Positions 1-9,827 are shown, counted from the first letter of the stretch. The stretch: 64,000 bases of DNA from Candidatus Woesearchaeota archaeon (GCA_018655015.1 JABIKK010000009.1:1-64000), one strand, 5' to 3'. Notes: generated by a model not told the origin, from the letters alone. Numbers and translations are program-made.

Positions 1-133
1 CGAGGTTATCCCAGACCATAGGGCAGATTATCGACGTGTTACTGAGCCTTTCGCCGACCTCCGAAGAGATCTTGACTTGCATGTCTAATTCGAATTCCGA
101 TAGCAGCGACCTCCCGCAGGATCAACGGGAATT
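1..133 (-). rRNA. 16S rRNA, 5' end (partial, continues off the left edge)
   Basis: Reverse complement reads ATTCCCGTTGATCCTGCGGGAGGTCGCTGCTATCGGAATTCGAATTAGACATGCAAGTC, matching the conserved archaeal 16S 5' end (TTGATCCTGC...GCTATCGG...CATGCAAGTC). Confidence 0.95.
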
Positions 134-516
134 GTACGATCTTATTATTCTGATTTTTTTTAAATTATTTTTAGGTATTAAGACTAAAAGTCTTATTCGC
201 GCTACCATCTACCAATTCATACCTACATCATACTTTTTTGAGTACTCATTGTGAATTTAAACATCACTAATCCGTCTAAATTCCTTGATTTTGATAACTC
301 TCAGTGCTATGTATAAAACTGACGATAAGAAATTCTATTCGCCGCGATTTATTACATTCACACACTGAATGTTGTGGAACAAAATGTTGGTTTTAGGTTT
401 ATAAGGTTTGCTGTGATGTTGATGTGCTTTAGAAGTTTAGAAAATACTTAGAAAATATAACACTTAAATTTATATATTGTAAAGCTATGTTTTAATGAGG
501 GTGAAGGTGTTGATAA

Positions 517-1956
517 ATGAAAGTTTTAAAAAAACCCGATCCTGGAAACATAGGCAAGTATTTTTTATTTGTAGAAGGTTTAGAAGAAGATTCTTTGGAA
601 AGTTTTTTTGGTGAAGGAAATATTTCGAAGGTTTTTTTGCATGACAATTCTAAAAGCCCAAAAGGCATTCCCTTAGAAGTTGAACTTTTGAAAATACCTA
701 TAGATGAATTTGAAGAAAGGAAACAGAGAGTTTTAATTCCTAACTGGGTTAGGAACGTACCGAATTTAGAGAGAGTTGTTGGTGGTGACTTTCAAGGAAT
801 AAGACCAGTTACTGCAGAATTTGTTACAACTTTAAATTGTAACTTCAGATGTAGTCAATGTTCTTATACTGTGCCAAAAGAGATGGAAGAAGTTTGGATG
901 GATCAATCTACAGGTTCAGATTCTTTAGTCTTTCAACATAGGAATTCTGATAGAACGCATATGTCTCATAAAACTATGGAAATTGCATTGGATAGACTTG
1001 CAGAAGGAGGTGTCAAAAATATATTGTTTACTGGAGGGGGCGAACCTTTGAGAAACAAAAGAGTTACACTTGAAGGAATGAAGAGGGCAAAAAGAAATGG
1101 GAATATTGTCGCATTATATACTAATGGTAGGTTGATGGGGGAAGACACTGCTAAAGAACTTGCAGAAATAGACCCACTTTTTGTAAGGGTGAGTATCTAT
1201 GGTGGAGACCAGGAGTCTTTTCAAGCTTATACGCGTGCTGAAAGGGACAAAGAGGGTTTTGAGTCTGTATTAAGAAACATAAATAATTTAGCAAAGTTAA
1301 AACTTCAGGGTGAGAGGGAGATGGTTGTAGGCTTATCATTTCTTGTTCACCCCCTTACTGCGGATAGTGCAACTAGTTTTGCAAGGGAAATTTCTGAACT
1401 AGATTCTATCGAAGGTATAGATTATGTTAGATTTACTCCTGCTGTAGAATACTTCGGGGAGACACAACATAACCAAAGATTCATGGAAGATGCATTTAAA
1501 AAAATTCGTGAAGAAGGGTCGCCTTATCTTGAGGCTGTAGGTGTTGAATCTAAGTTATACAATCACAGGTTGAGGGATTTAAATTCTCAAAAATCTTACG
1601 ATAGTTGTCTTGCATCAGGTTGGTTTATTGAGGTTGGCCCATCTGGAGAAGTATTTCTATGTTGTGAAAAACACTTTTTAGAAGATTATAAGATTGGAGA
1701 TCTTAGAACTCAAACTGTTGATGAGATCTGGCAAGGAGATCTTAGAAATAGAATAATCGGAAATGTAAATTCTTCTGGATGTGTTGAATGTCCTACATTA
1801 TGTAAGCCCCATGAACTAAATAAACTTTTTTACCGTGTTAGTCAAATGACTGATGAAGAACGACAAAAAATCTTTATCCCTTGGATGAGAGACTTATCAA
1901 ATTTAGAACCAACAGGAGATTACTGTCCGGGCAAGTTGGATGATTTTCAAAGCTAA
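517..1956 (+). CDS. Radical SAM protein with C-terminal SPASM-like Cys cluster
   Basis: CNFRCSQC (CxxxCxxC), GGGEPL motif, C-terminal C..CC..C..CxxC region; TATA-like TTTATATA upstream at ~468. Confidence 0.9.
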   Translation: MKVLKKPDPGNIGKYFLFVEGLEEDSLESFFGEGNISKVFLHDNSKSPKGIPLEVELLKIPIDEFEERKQRVLIPNWVRNVPNLERVVGGDFQGIRPVTAEFVTTLNCNFRCSQCSYTVPKEMEEVWMDQSTGSDSLVFQHRNSDRTHMSHKTMEIALDRLAEGGVKNILFTGGGEPLRNKRVTLEGMKRAKRNGNIVALYTNGRLMGEDTAKELAEIDPLFVRVSIYGGDQESFQAYTRAERDKEGFESVLRNINNLAKLKLQGEREMVVGLSFLVHPLTADSATSFAREISELDSIEGIDYVRFTPAVEYFGETQHNQRFMEDAFKKIREEGSPYLEAVGVESKLYNHRLRDLNSQKSYDSCLASGWFIEVGPSGEVFLCCEKHFLEDYKIGDLRTQTVDEIWQGDLRNRIIGNVNSSGCVECPTLCKPHELNKLFYRVSQMTDEERQKIFIPWMRDLSNLEPTGDYCPGKLDDFQS

Positions 1957-2728
1957 AATGGTAGATAAATCAAAGCAAGGAATTTCGATTTTGGGAGATA
2001 GGGCCCTCAAAAAACACGCTTCTATTGAAGATGTTGAGATGGAGCTTTCTGTTGCGAAGGCTTTTAGGAACAATGGACTTATTCAAATTAGAATACCCGA
2101 ATATGGGGTTCCGTTACTTGTGGATGGAACATTTGTCCTTCCTCAAAAAAGGATAAGGGGGAAAACTCTTCTTGGTCTCGAGGATGAACTACAAATAACT
2201 AGACTTGTGCGCGATCTTGCTTTGTTCCATGAACTTTTTTCCAGAGGAAACTCAACACCTAGTCCAGTCGTGTTGTACAGAGATGCAATAGCCTCAAATT
2301 ATGTTGTTGAAGAGGCCTCAGATAAAATGTTCCATATTGACTTCTCATCATGCAATCGTTTTGTACATTGTTTGGACGACTTAGCATTGCTTTTGCATCC
2401 TTCGTGGATTAAAACTGATGAATCTATGCGAAAAACAATGCTTGAAAAATATGTTACCCTTAGAAAAATATTTTTTCGGGAGGGTTTAACTTCAAAAGGT
2501 TTTGTTGATATAGATAGTCCCCCTGCACACGACATAGGTTTAATGATAGAAGGTTATGCTAAAAGTTCTGATAAAATGGAAAGAAGTGGTGTAGTTACTA
2601 ATGGCTTTGATAGGTTATTTGGTAGTGTTGATTTTGATAAAATCTCACCCAATGATTATGGGGTTTTCCATGAGTTTAGATCTGCTAGAAGCGATTATTA
2701 TCATAAAGTTATTTGGAGATCTAAATGA
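1940..2728 (+). CDS. Kinase-like (aminoglycoside phosphotransferase/Bud32-like fold) protein; alternative start at 1958
   Basis: ALKKH (beta3 Lys), E in helix C, YRDAIASNYVV catalytic-loop-like, HIDFS metal-binding-like motif; abuts the upstream CDS. Confidence 0.6.
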   Translation: MIFKAKMVDKSKQGISILGDRALKKHASIEDVEMELSVAKAFRNNGLIQIRIPEYGVPLLVDGTFVLPQKRIRGKTLLGLEDELQITRLVRDLALFHELFSRGNSTPSPVVLYRDAIASNYVVEEASDKMFHIDFSSCNRFVHCLDDLALLLHPSWIKTDESMRKTMLEKYVTLRKIFFREGLTSKGFVDIDSPPAHDIGLMIEGYAKSSDKMERSGVVTNGFDRLFGSVDFDKISPNDYGVFHEFRSARSDYYHKVIWRSK

Positions 2729-3213
2729 AAATCCAAACATACAGGCAGGTAGATAACTGGGATAAAGGCACAGAATTATATGAAGGAGATGTTTTAGAAA
2801 AAGCTTTAGTGCACAATGAAGGGCTACTACATAAGTCTGCACATCTTTTGATTGTAAATTCCCAGGGAGAGATATTATGCAGAAAACGTTCAAACTCTGA
2901 GAAAAGATATTCCTCTTTATGGACTACTACAATTGGGACCCATGTAGAGCTTGGATTGAATTACTTAGAAACCCTCAGGAGAAATATGCCTTCTGAGATG
3001 GTGACTAAATTTCTTGGCGAGTTTCGTGTAAAGGATCTATTTGAAAATGAAATTTGTGGCCTCCATGTTACTCTATTTGAATCTAAGACAATTCCAGATG
3101 ATTTTTTAAAGGATAGGTGTTTTTTTAATAGGGATGACTTGGAGGAAAGTATATCTGAGGGTAGGACCACACCTCATTTAACAGAAGCCACCAGGTTACT
3201 AGGTGAAAAATGA
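2725..3213 (+). CDS. Nudix-fold (IPP isomerase-like) protein with degenerate Nudix box
   Basis: HKSAHLLIVNSQGEILCRKRS...GTHVELGLNYLETLRRNMPSEM; ATGA overlap with the upstream CDS. Confidence 0.6.
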   Translation: MKIQTYRQVDNWDKGTELYEGDVLEKALVHNEGLLHKSAHLLIVNSQGEILCRKRSNSEKRYSSLWTTTIGTHVELGLNYLETLRRNMPSEMVTKFLGEFRVKDLFENEICGLHVTLFESKTIPDDFLKDRCFFNRDDLEESISEGRTTPHLTEATRLLGEK

Positions 3214-3890
3214 ACGAAGAAAATTATAATTTGGTTGTAGGGGTTGTTGAAAAACAATTAGATAGTCAGGAATATTCTAATGCTTATAGTTCTACTGAAC
3301 AAGGAAAGACGGATAGAAATCATTTTTACATGGTTGTGGAAGTAGTAACTAGTTTTTGGAAAGAAAATGAAAAGGGCGATGCTCCCGAAGCTCTAAAAAT
3401 TGCAGCATTGTGTCATGATTTAGACAGAATATATCCTCATTTGGAAGTTGATACTAAAAATTGTTCTAAAAAAGATTACCCTCTTAGAAAGATGATTCAT
3501 TCAGGAAATTCTGCTTTAATTTTTTCTATAGAAAATAATAGTCTGCCCATAGACTTAATTCATGATGCTTCTTATCTTATTATTAGGCACGAAGTTGGAG
3601 GAGATAGAGATAAAAAAGGAAATCTTTTCAAGAAAATAGATAAGTTTTCAAAAAATTATGATCTGAACAATGCAGCAGATTATCTATTCTGGGCAGATAA
3701 ATTTTGCTTTTTTAAGACAAGTATTTTTGAGTACAGTAAGAGGGGAGAGGATCGTTTAAAGTTTAAAATAAATTTTACATTAGAAGGGTTGCCACAGTGG
3801 CTGATTCACCAAATTAGCAATATTGATTTTAATGATGAATTAATCAATAAATGCGTTACAGAATCTGTTAAAAAAGTTATTGAACCATAA
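3210..3890 (+). CDS. HD-domain phosphohydrolase-like protein
   Basis: LCHDLDRIYPH, IIRHEVGGDRD; overlaps the previous stop codon. Confidence 0.6.
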   Translation: MNEENYNLVVGVVEKQLDSQEYSNAYSSTEQGKTDRNHFYMVVEVVTSFWKENEKGDAPEALKIAALCHDLDRIYPHLEVDTKNCSKKDYPLRKMIHSGNSALIFSIENNSLPIDLIHDASYLIIRHEVGGDRDKKGNLFKKIDKFSKNYDLNNAADYLFWADKFCFFKTSIFEYSKRGEDRLKFKINFTLEGLPQWLIHQISNIDFNDELINKCVTESVKKVIEP

Positions 3891-3898
3891 AGAGTTTC

Positions 3899-3962
3899 GC
3901 CCGACATTAACTTCAATATTCACTCAAGGCAGAACCTAGTCGTATTGACCACACTGCCGGGC
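3899..3962 (-). other. tRNA-like relic or stem-loop in a convergent intergenic region
   Basis: Minus strand GCCCGGC...GTCGGGC 7-bp acceptor-like stem (one G-T) over 64 nt, with tRNA D-arm-like AGTGTGGTCAATACGACTAGG; no TTCRA T-loop. + strand T-rich tract follows. Confidence 0.3.
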
Positions 3963-3992
3963 TTGAAAAATTTGTTTTTTTGTTATAAAAGT

Positions 3993-5210
3993 CTATTCAT
4001 ATCTTAATGCATCAACGGGTTTCATTTTTGATGCTCTATATGCAGGGAACATTCCAGAGACAATTCCAATAAACAACGAAAATACTAAACATGCAATGTA
4101 TAATGATGGAAGTAACGCTGGTTGTAAGAAACCATAACCTGCCGATTCTACAACTACTCCCGCATAGAGTGCAATAATTGTTCCTAGACCAACTGCTAAT
4201 ACACCTCCAATTAAAGAAAGTATTCCAGATTCCAATGCGAACATTAAAAGTATGTTAGAGTTCTTTGCGCCAATTGCTTTCATTACTCCAATGTCTTTTG
4301 TTCTTTCTAATACAGAAGCATACATTGTGTTTGCAATATTAACTCCTGCAACAATTAAAGAGATAAGTGCGATTAATACAAGGACTACATTAATGGTTAC
4401 TAAGATTGAAGTGAATGATTCAATAACTTGTTCAAATGTTTGTACATCAAAATCTTCATTACCTCTAGATTGTCCACGTGACTTTCTTAATTCTTCTTTT
4501 ATTTTTTCTGCAATTAAAATTGGATTTTGTCCTTCTGTGGATCTAATTAAAATTGCTTGGTAGCTTTTTGGATTAAATAAATTCTCAAATCCGTCTTTGG
4601 TTAAGTAAACATTGTAATCATCTACAGGGTTCCCGATTGCTTCGTAGAAGCCTTTAACCTTTATAGGAATGCCATTGATTAGTACGTTATCTCTTAATTC
4701 TAATGGTTCTGGATAAGCTCCGTCTTCCTCTATTAGGTAGTTGTAACCAAAGACTGCGTCTTTTTTCTCTTTTCCTGTTAAATCATCTCCAGAGTATATT
4801 TCTATATTGTATATTTCATTAAATAATTCCCTATGATCCTTAACATCGGAACCCATAACAAAAACGTACTTTTCTTCATCTTCAAATTCTACAGCTGCAA
4901 TCTCATAATACATTCCAGTTACTTCGTCTACTCCGAAAGTATCTTCTATTGTGTTAACATCTCTATTCGTGAATACTACATTGGTTTCTATGGGAATCCC
5001 TAAACCAAATCCTTTTGGTTGGACTAATAATTTATCATCTCCCATCTTTTGTGAAAAATCATCAACATATGATACTAACCCCTGGCCAAAACTAATTAAT
5101 ACGAAAATTGCAGTTACACCGATTAAGACGGAAATTATTGTTAATGCACTTCTTGCTTTTCTTTTTCTTATTGAAGATAATGATGTTTTAATTAATTCTG
5201 GATTAATCAT
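3993..5210 (-). CDS. MacB/FtsX-type ABC transporter permease
   Basis: N-terminal TM (RKARSALTIISVLIGVTAIF), MacB periplasmic core-like domain, C-terminal FtsX domain; ERTKDIGVMKAIGAKN motif. Confidence 0.9.
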   Translation of the reverse strand: MINPELIKTSLSSIRKRKARSALTIISVLIGVTAIFVLISFGQGLVSYVDDFSQKMGDDKLLVQPKGFGLGIPIETNVVFTNRDVNTIEDTFGVDEVTGMYYEIAAVEFEDEEKYVFVMGSDVKDHRELFNEIYNIEIYSGDDLTGKEKKDAVFGYNYLIEEDGAYPEPLELRDNVLINGIPIKVKGFYEAIGNPVDDYNVYLTKDGFENLFNPKSYQAILIRSTEGQNPILIAEKIKEELRKSRGQSRGNEDFDVQTFEQVIESFTSILVTINVVLVLIALISLIVAGVNIANTMYASVLERTKDIGVMKAIGAKNSNILLMFALESGILSLIGGVLAVGLGTIIALYAGVVVESAGYGFLQPALLPSLYIACLVFSLFIGIVSGMFPAYRASKMKPVDALRYE

Positions 5211-6427
5211 TTTGTGAACCTCAATGCATCAATGGGTTTTAATTTAGCTGCCTTCATTGCAGGTGTTATTCCAGATATTACTCCAACTAAGAATGAAAAT
5301 AAAAGTGTTAACAAAATCATTGTAATTGATATGTTTAATGAGATTAGGCCATCGCCCATGAAATTATTTCCTACCCTTGCCAACCCGAATGCTGCAGAGA
5401 TACCTACAACTAATCCAAGAAAACCTCCAACTAGACCCAATAAACCTGACTCTGTTAAAAATAAAAATAATACTTGTGAGTTCTTTGCACCAATTGCCTT
5501 CATTATCCCTATTTCTTTTGTTTTCTCTAAGACGGAAGTGTACATGGTGTTAGAAATACCAATGCCTCCAACGATGATTGAAATGGCTGCAATTAAATAA
5601 ACAAAAATTTGAACTCCGAATAATGCGCTTTCTAATGATTCCATTGCTTCTTCAGGAGATTCTATAGAAAAGTCTTCGTCACCTTCATCAACATCTCTTT
5701 CCTTACGTAGGTAGTTTTCAACCCTTTCTTTTACGATGTTCATGTCTGCACCCTGTTCAACTTTCACTGCTATTGCATCATATCTTTCTCCTGCATCAAA
5801 CATTTCGCGCATAACCTCTTCATTCATTGTAATTGTTTTATCTACAACGAAACTTCCTTTTTTCTTCATTATGCCTTTTACTTTGAATTTTTTATCATTA
5901 ACCTTTATTGCATCTCTCAACTCAACTGGCGTTCCAAATGCGTCTGATTTTGTAAAGTCGTTGCCAACCATAATTTTAGAAGTATCTGTAGAAGAAATCA
6001 TTTCTCCCCTTTCTATTTCCACTTGTGCTATTTTTTGGAAGTCGGATAATCCAATATTGTCTGGCATACTTCCAATGTATCCAAAGTAACTTCTTCCTTC
6101 GAAAATCATTTGGGCTTCCTCTATAATTCTACCCATTGCGAAGTCTACACCATTTATACTTTCAATGTCATCAATGTAGTATTTTTCAAGAGGTTTCGTT
6201 ACACCTGTTCCGGGAGGACCTTGTGAAACTCCGTCTGCATTTACTTGAAGTACATCGGGGTTTAGTAAATCAAACTGTCCCGTTACTGCAGTTCTTAGAC
6301 CTTCTCCAAGAGTCATTAAAGATATTACTGCTGCAATTCCAATTAGAATTCCAATTAAAGTGAGCCAGCTCCTTAATTTCTTCTGTCTAATAGAAGAATA
6401 TACAACTCTTAGATAATTGTTCTTCAT
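5207..6427 (-). CDS. MacB/FtsX-type ABC transporter permease (paralog)
   Basis: KKLRSWLTLIGILIGIAAVISL, EKTKEIGIMKAIGAKN, same topology as the adjacent CDS. Confidence 0.9.
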   Translation of the reverse strand: MKNNYLRVVYSSIRQKKLRSWLTLIGILIGIAAVISLMTLGEGLRTAVTGQFDLLNPDVLQVNADGVSQGPPGTGVTKPLEKYYIDDIESINGVDFAMGRIIEEAQMIFEGRSYFGYIGSMPDNIGLSDFQKIAQVEIERGEMISSTDTSKIMVGNDFTKSDAFGTPVELRDAIKVNDKKFKVKGIMKKKGSFVVDKTITMNEEVMREMFDAGERYDAIAVKVEQGADMNIVKERVENYLRKERDVDEGDEDFSIESPEEAMESLESALFGVQIFVYLIAAISIIVGGIGISNTMYTSVLEKTKEIGIMKAIGAKNSQVLFLFLTESGLLGLVGGFLGLVVGISAAFGLARVGNNFMGDGLISLNISITMILLTLLFSFLVGVISGITPAMKAAKLKPIDALRFTK

Positions 6428-7278
6428 CGCTTCCTGTATCTTCTATATAGGTATAGAAGTGCAAGACCGATTATTATCCCCAAGAAAACGTTTTTTCCTG
6501 TGTCGGATTTTATTAATCCAATACTCTTTGCTTCTCCAGAATTAAGTAGTTGGAGTGTTAATGTTTCTTCTTTAACATATTCGAAATCATTGACTTCATA
6601 TGAAACCTTTATTGGAATGTTTACCTCTCTTACATCTTTTGGAACATAAATCTCAAATTCCTCACTTTCTGTATCGTCGGAATCTATATCTCCAATGTAA
6701 ACGTAGTTACTTGTGGAAAGTAATTTGTAATCATCTGATGGAAGAAGCCATACTTCGAAAAATTCTAGGTCGTAACCACCTGCATTTGCAAACTCTATTG
6801 AAACTTTTCCTTTTGATTCAGGAATAATTAAATTACTACTTCTAATATAATTTCTTAATCTTATTTCTTCATTTTCAACTTCTATGAAAAAATCATCTTC
6901 GTATACCCAAGTTGTTTCTCCAACCTTAACTTTTATGCCTATTTCGTTATCTCCATCGACTGCTTTTTCATCAACTTTTAACCTATAATCTACAATTGGA
7001 GCTTCAACTCCTGTTTGTCTTCCGTATAGTACTCCAAGATTTCTTACTTTTTCTCCGGAGTAAAGTGAGAATGGATATTCAGGTAGTATCTCAATAATAA
7101 CTGGGTCTTTTGTTGTTTCCCATAAATTTTCTATTTTGAATCTAACCTTGACTACATCTCCAGCTGTTACTGGATCGGGGTCTTGATTAATCAAACCAAT
7201 CTGTAAACTTTGTGCAGAGACTAGTGGAACTAAAAGTAAAACAAGTAATAAAACTAAGAAGCTATTTTTTATTTTTAT
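6424..7278 (-). CDS. Exported NEW3/CARDB-like beta-sandwich protein with C-terminal TM; probable non-canonical ATA start
   Basis: ORF track starts at TTG 7194, but the frame is open upstream to an ATA (7276-7278), giving MKIKNSFLVLLLVLLLVPLVSAQS, a signal peptide. SD-like AGGTGAT lies just upstream. Confidence 0.7.
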   Translation of the reverse strand: MKIKNSFLVLLLVLLLVPLVSAQSLQIGLINQDPDPVTAGDVVKVRFKIENLWETTKDPVIIEILPEYPFSLYSGEKVRNLGVLYGRQTGVEAPIVDYRLKVDEKAVDGDNEIGIKVKVGETTWVYEDDFFIEVENEEIRLRNYIRSSNLIIPESKGKVSIEFANAGGYDLEFFEVWLLPSDDYKLLSTSNYVYIGDIDSDDTESEEFEIYVPKDVREVNIPIKVSYEVNDFEYVKEETLTLQLLNSGEAKSIGLIKSDTGKNVFLGIIIGLALLYLYRRYRKR

Positions 7279-7990
7279 TGTGCATCACCTTTCTTTTTTT
7301 AGATCCGTTCTTAACTTTCTCTATCATTCCATCTTTTAAAAAGATTGTTCTTTCTGCATGCTTTACTAAATTTAGATCGTGAGTTATTAAAATGACTGTT
7401 GCGCCTTCTTCATGTATTTTATTCAACATGGCCATAACTTCTTGTCCTGTTTTTGAGTCTAAATTTCCTGTTGGTTCGTCTGCTAAAATAACACTTGGAG
7501 AGTTTGCCATTGATCTAGCTATTGCCACTCTTTGTCTTTCTCCACCAGATAATTCTGAAGGTTTGTGATGGGACCTGTTTCCTAATCCAACCATTTTTAG
7601 AAGTTTTTCTGCCTTAACCATTCCATCTTTTCGTTCAACATCTTGAAATGACATTGGAAGGTAAACATTTTCTGCCGCAGTTAAAGTTGGAATTAAATTA
7701 AATTGTTGGAATATGAATCCTATTTTTTGTCCACGAATTCTACTTAATTCTGATTCGTGCATTAGGGATACATCTTTTCCATCCAAGTAAATATGTCCTT
7801 TTGTGGGCTCATCTAAACAACCAACTAAATTCATAATTGTACTTTTACCTGCACCACTTGGACCTAGAATTACTACAAATTCACCTTTTTTTATATCGAT
7901 GTTAATGTTTTTAGCTGCGTCTAATTTTGTTTCTCCCATTTGGTATGTTTTCCATACATTCTTCAGAGAAATCACTTCACCTTTTTTCAT
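7262..7990 (-). CDS. LolD/MacB-type ABC transporter ATP-binding protein
   Basis: Walker A GPSGAGKST, signature LSGGERQRVAIARS, Walker B VILADEPTGNLD. Confidence 0.95.
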   Translation of the reverse strand: MKKGEVISLKNVWKTYQMGETKLDAAKNINIDIKKGEFVVILGPSGAGKSTIMNLVGCLDEPTKGHIYLDGKDVSLMHESELSRIRGQKIGFIFQQFNLIPTLTAAENVYLPMSFQDVERKDGMVKAEKLLKMVGLGNRSHHKPSELSGGERQRVAIARSMANSPSVILADEPTGNLDSKTGQEVMAMLNKIHEEGATVILITHDLNLVKHAERTIFLKDGMIEKVKNGSKKRKVMHNKNKK

Positions 7991-8012
7991 AGTTTTGTTT
8001 AGAGATTATGAT

Positions 8013-9176
8013 TTATAAATCTTGGTTAATTGTTACTTTTTCTGTGTTCTTTAGAGCCTCTTTGATTAATGATTCTACATCCAATTTGGACTCTTCTTGT
8101 TCAACAGTTTTAAGGTCTGATTTTGTTGCAGGATGTTTTGGTAAAAACAAGGAACAGCAGTCGTCGTGTGGTTCTATTGATGTTTCAAAAGTTCCTATTT
8201 TTTCTGCTAAATTGATTATTTCTTGTTTATCATAAGTTATTAGTGGTTGGATTACTGGAAGATTAACTATTGTGTGTATCGAATGAATATTTTCAATTGT
8301 TTGGGATGCAACTTGTCCTAAATTTTCTCCTGTGACTAATGCTTTTGCTTTGTTTTTCCATGCTAATGCTTCTGCTAATCTGAACATGAATCTTCTGTAA
8401 AGAATTATTCTGTATTTTTTATCTGTCTTAAGCATAATTTCTTTTTGAATGTTAATTAATGGCACCATGTAAACTCTAGTTTGTCCTTGATATTCTGCAA
8501 TTATGTTTGCTAACTTTTCTACTTTCTTTCTAGATGACTCTTTTGTATAAGGTTCTGAGTGAAAGTGAACGTAGATATTTCTACAACCACGTTTTAATGT
8601 TAAGAAAGATGCAACAGGTGAATCTATTCCGCCAGACAATAATACCATAACTTTTCCAGATACACTTACTGGAAGTCCGCCAATTCCTGCGTTTTTTTCT
8701 GTGTAAATGTATGCTCCACTTTCAATTACTTCTATTGTAATTACTGTTTCGGGTTCAACAAAGTCTACAGGGATATTTTTTTCCAAAGAAACAATTGTTC
8801 CCACTTCTTTTGCAATTTCTAGTGATTTTAATGGGTGTTGTTTGAAAGACCTCTTAACTTTGATGTATAATGATTTTGGTTTGTTTAGTAATGCCAGTGC
8901 TTTTTCTGCCATATCTTTTGTTTCATGTGTACTTTTTAGTGCGGGAGAATATGAAGAAATTCCTGGAACCTTTGATAACTTTTCTTTGATTTCTTCTATT
9001 TTTGAGTCTTCTTTTAGGTTAACTATTATTCTTCCATATTTTCTTTTTACCCCGTTTGCCTTTAGACCCTTTATGGATTTAGAAATATTTTCAATTAGAA
9101 TTCTCTCAAATAATGGCCTATTCTTGCCTTTTATGGCTACTTCTGCATAGTGTACTACGAAATATTCAGGTTTCAT
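8013..9176 (-). CDS. thiI: tRNA 4-thiouridine synthase ThiI
   Basis: THUMP domain N-terminus, PP-loop LLSGGIDSPVASF, TGENLGQVASQT, CCSLFLPKHP. Confidence 0.9.
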   Translation of the reverse strand: MKPEYFVVHYAEVAIKGKNRPLFERILIENISKSIKGLKANGVKRKYGRIIVNLKEDSKIEEIKEKLSKVPGISSYSPALKSTHETKDMAEKALALLNKPKSLYIKVKRSFKQHPLKSLEIAKEVGTIVSLEKNIPVDFVEPETVITIEVIESGAYIYTEKNAGIGGLPVSVSGKVMVLLSGGIDSPVASFLTLKRGCRNIYVHFHSEPYTKESSRKKVEKLANIIAEYQGQTRVYMVPLINIQKEIMLKTDKKYRIILYRRFMFRLAEALAWKNKAKALVTGENLGQVASQTIENIHSIHTIVNLPVIQPLITYDKQEIINLAEKIGTFETSIEPHDDCCSLFLPKHPATKSDLKTVEQEESKLDVESLIKEALKNTEKVTINQDL

Positions 9177-9347
9177 TTTTATTTGAGGGGTCCTTTTTGG
9201 TTATATTAGCCCTCTGAGAATGTGTAATTTGTGGTATTTATAAATACTATTATCTTTAGAAGTTGTTACTTCTTAGTGACGTCAAATAGAAAGGTTTAAA
9301 TATGAGCTATATCACCTATATGTATCCTAATTATGGGGTGAACAACT

Positions 9348-9827
9348 ATGACTGAAACAATAACATCGCCGAAACTACAAAAAGTAGACGCTGCATATCA
9401 ATCCTTTAGTGGTTTGATGGAAAGCGCTATTGCTGGAAAAGACATCAATAAACTTGATGGAAAGCTGTTAGACATCTATGTAGACCTTGCTGGTGCAAGT
9501 GATCGTGGAGGTCTTGAATCTGCTTCAATGGGAAACAGAGGAGCTTTTATGGAAGCTACTATGGAACTTCAGAGAGGAATCCAGAGGCAAGCAGGTTTGC
9601 CAAGAGCTTTTCAAAACATAGGTCAATTGATTGTTGATTTTGAAGATAGTGTTAAACCTCTACATCAAGGCTTCCTAAGTGAGACTTCAGTTGGAGATCT
9701 TTTAGGAGAAGGTGTTAAACCTGTTAAAGGACTTGCTAATGCTGGTAAACATCAAGGATACCAAGAAGGCATCTTGCATCTTTTAAAAAGTCAAGATAGT
9801 CGTAAAGAATACGGCCTTGCAGCGTAA
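9348..9827 (+). CDS. Hypothetical small soluble protein
   Basis: Strong TATA-like TTTAAATA upstream and GGGGTGA SD before ATG; no recognised motif. Confidence 0.6.
   Translation: MTETITSPKLQKVDAAYQSFSGLMESAIAGKDINKLDGKLLDIYVDLAGASDRGGLESASMGNRGAFMEATMELQRGIQRQAGLPRAFQNIGQLIVDFEDSVKPLHQGFLSETSVGDLLGEGVKPVKGLANAGKHQGYQEGILHLLKSQDSRKEYGLAA

Noticed and set aside
36-254. 72-aa ORF at the left edge
   Set aside because: It overlies the antisense of the 16S rRNA 5' end; no coding support.
3899-3962. Functional tRNA call
   Set aside because: Acceptor-like stem is present, but there is no proper T-arm/TTCRA loop and the D-arm is truncated; kept only as a tRNA-like relic.
4252-6363. Several + strand ORFs (4252, 4951, 5214, 5736, 6136) opposite the ABC permeases
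   Set aside because: Shadow ORFs antisense to clearly conserved FtsX/MacB genes.
8707-9150. 147-aa ORF antisense to thiI
   Set aside because: ThiI motifs on the other strand are unambiguous; the antisense ORF is low-complexity Ser/Phe-rich.
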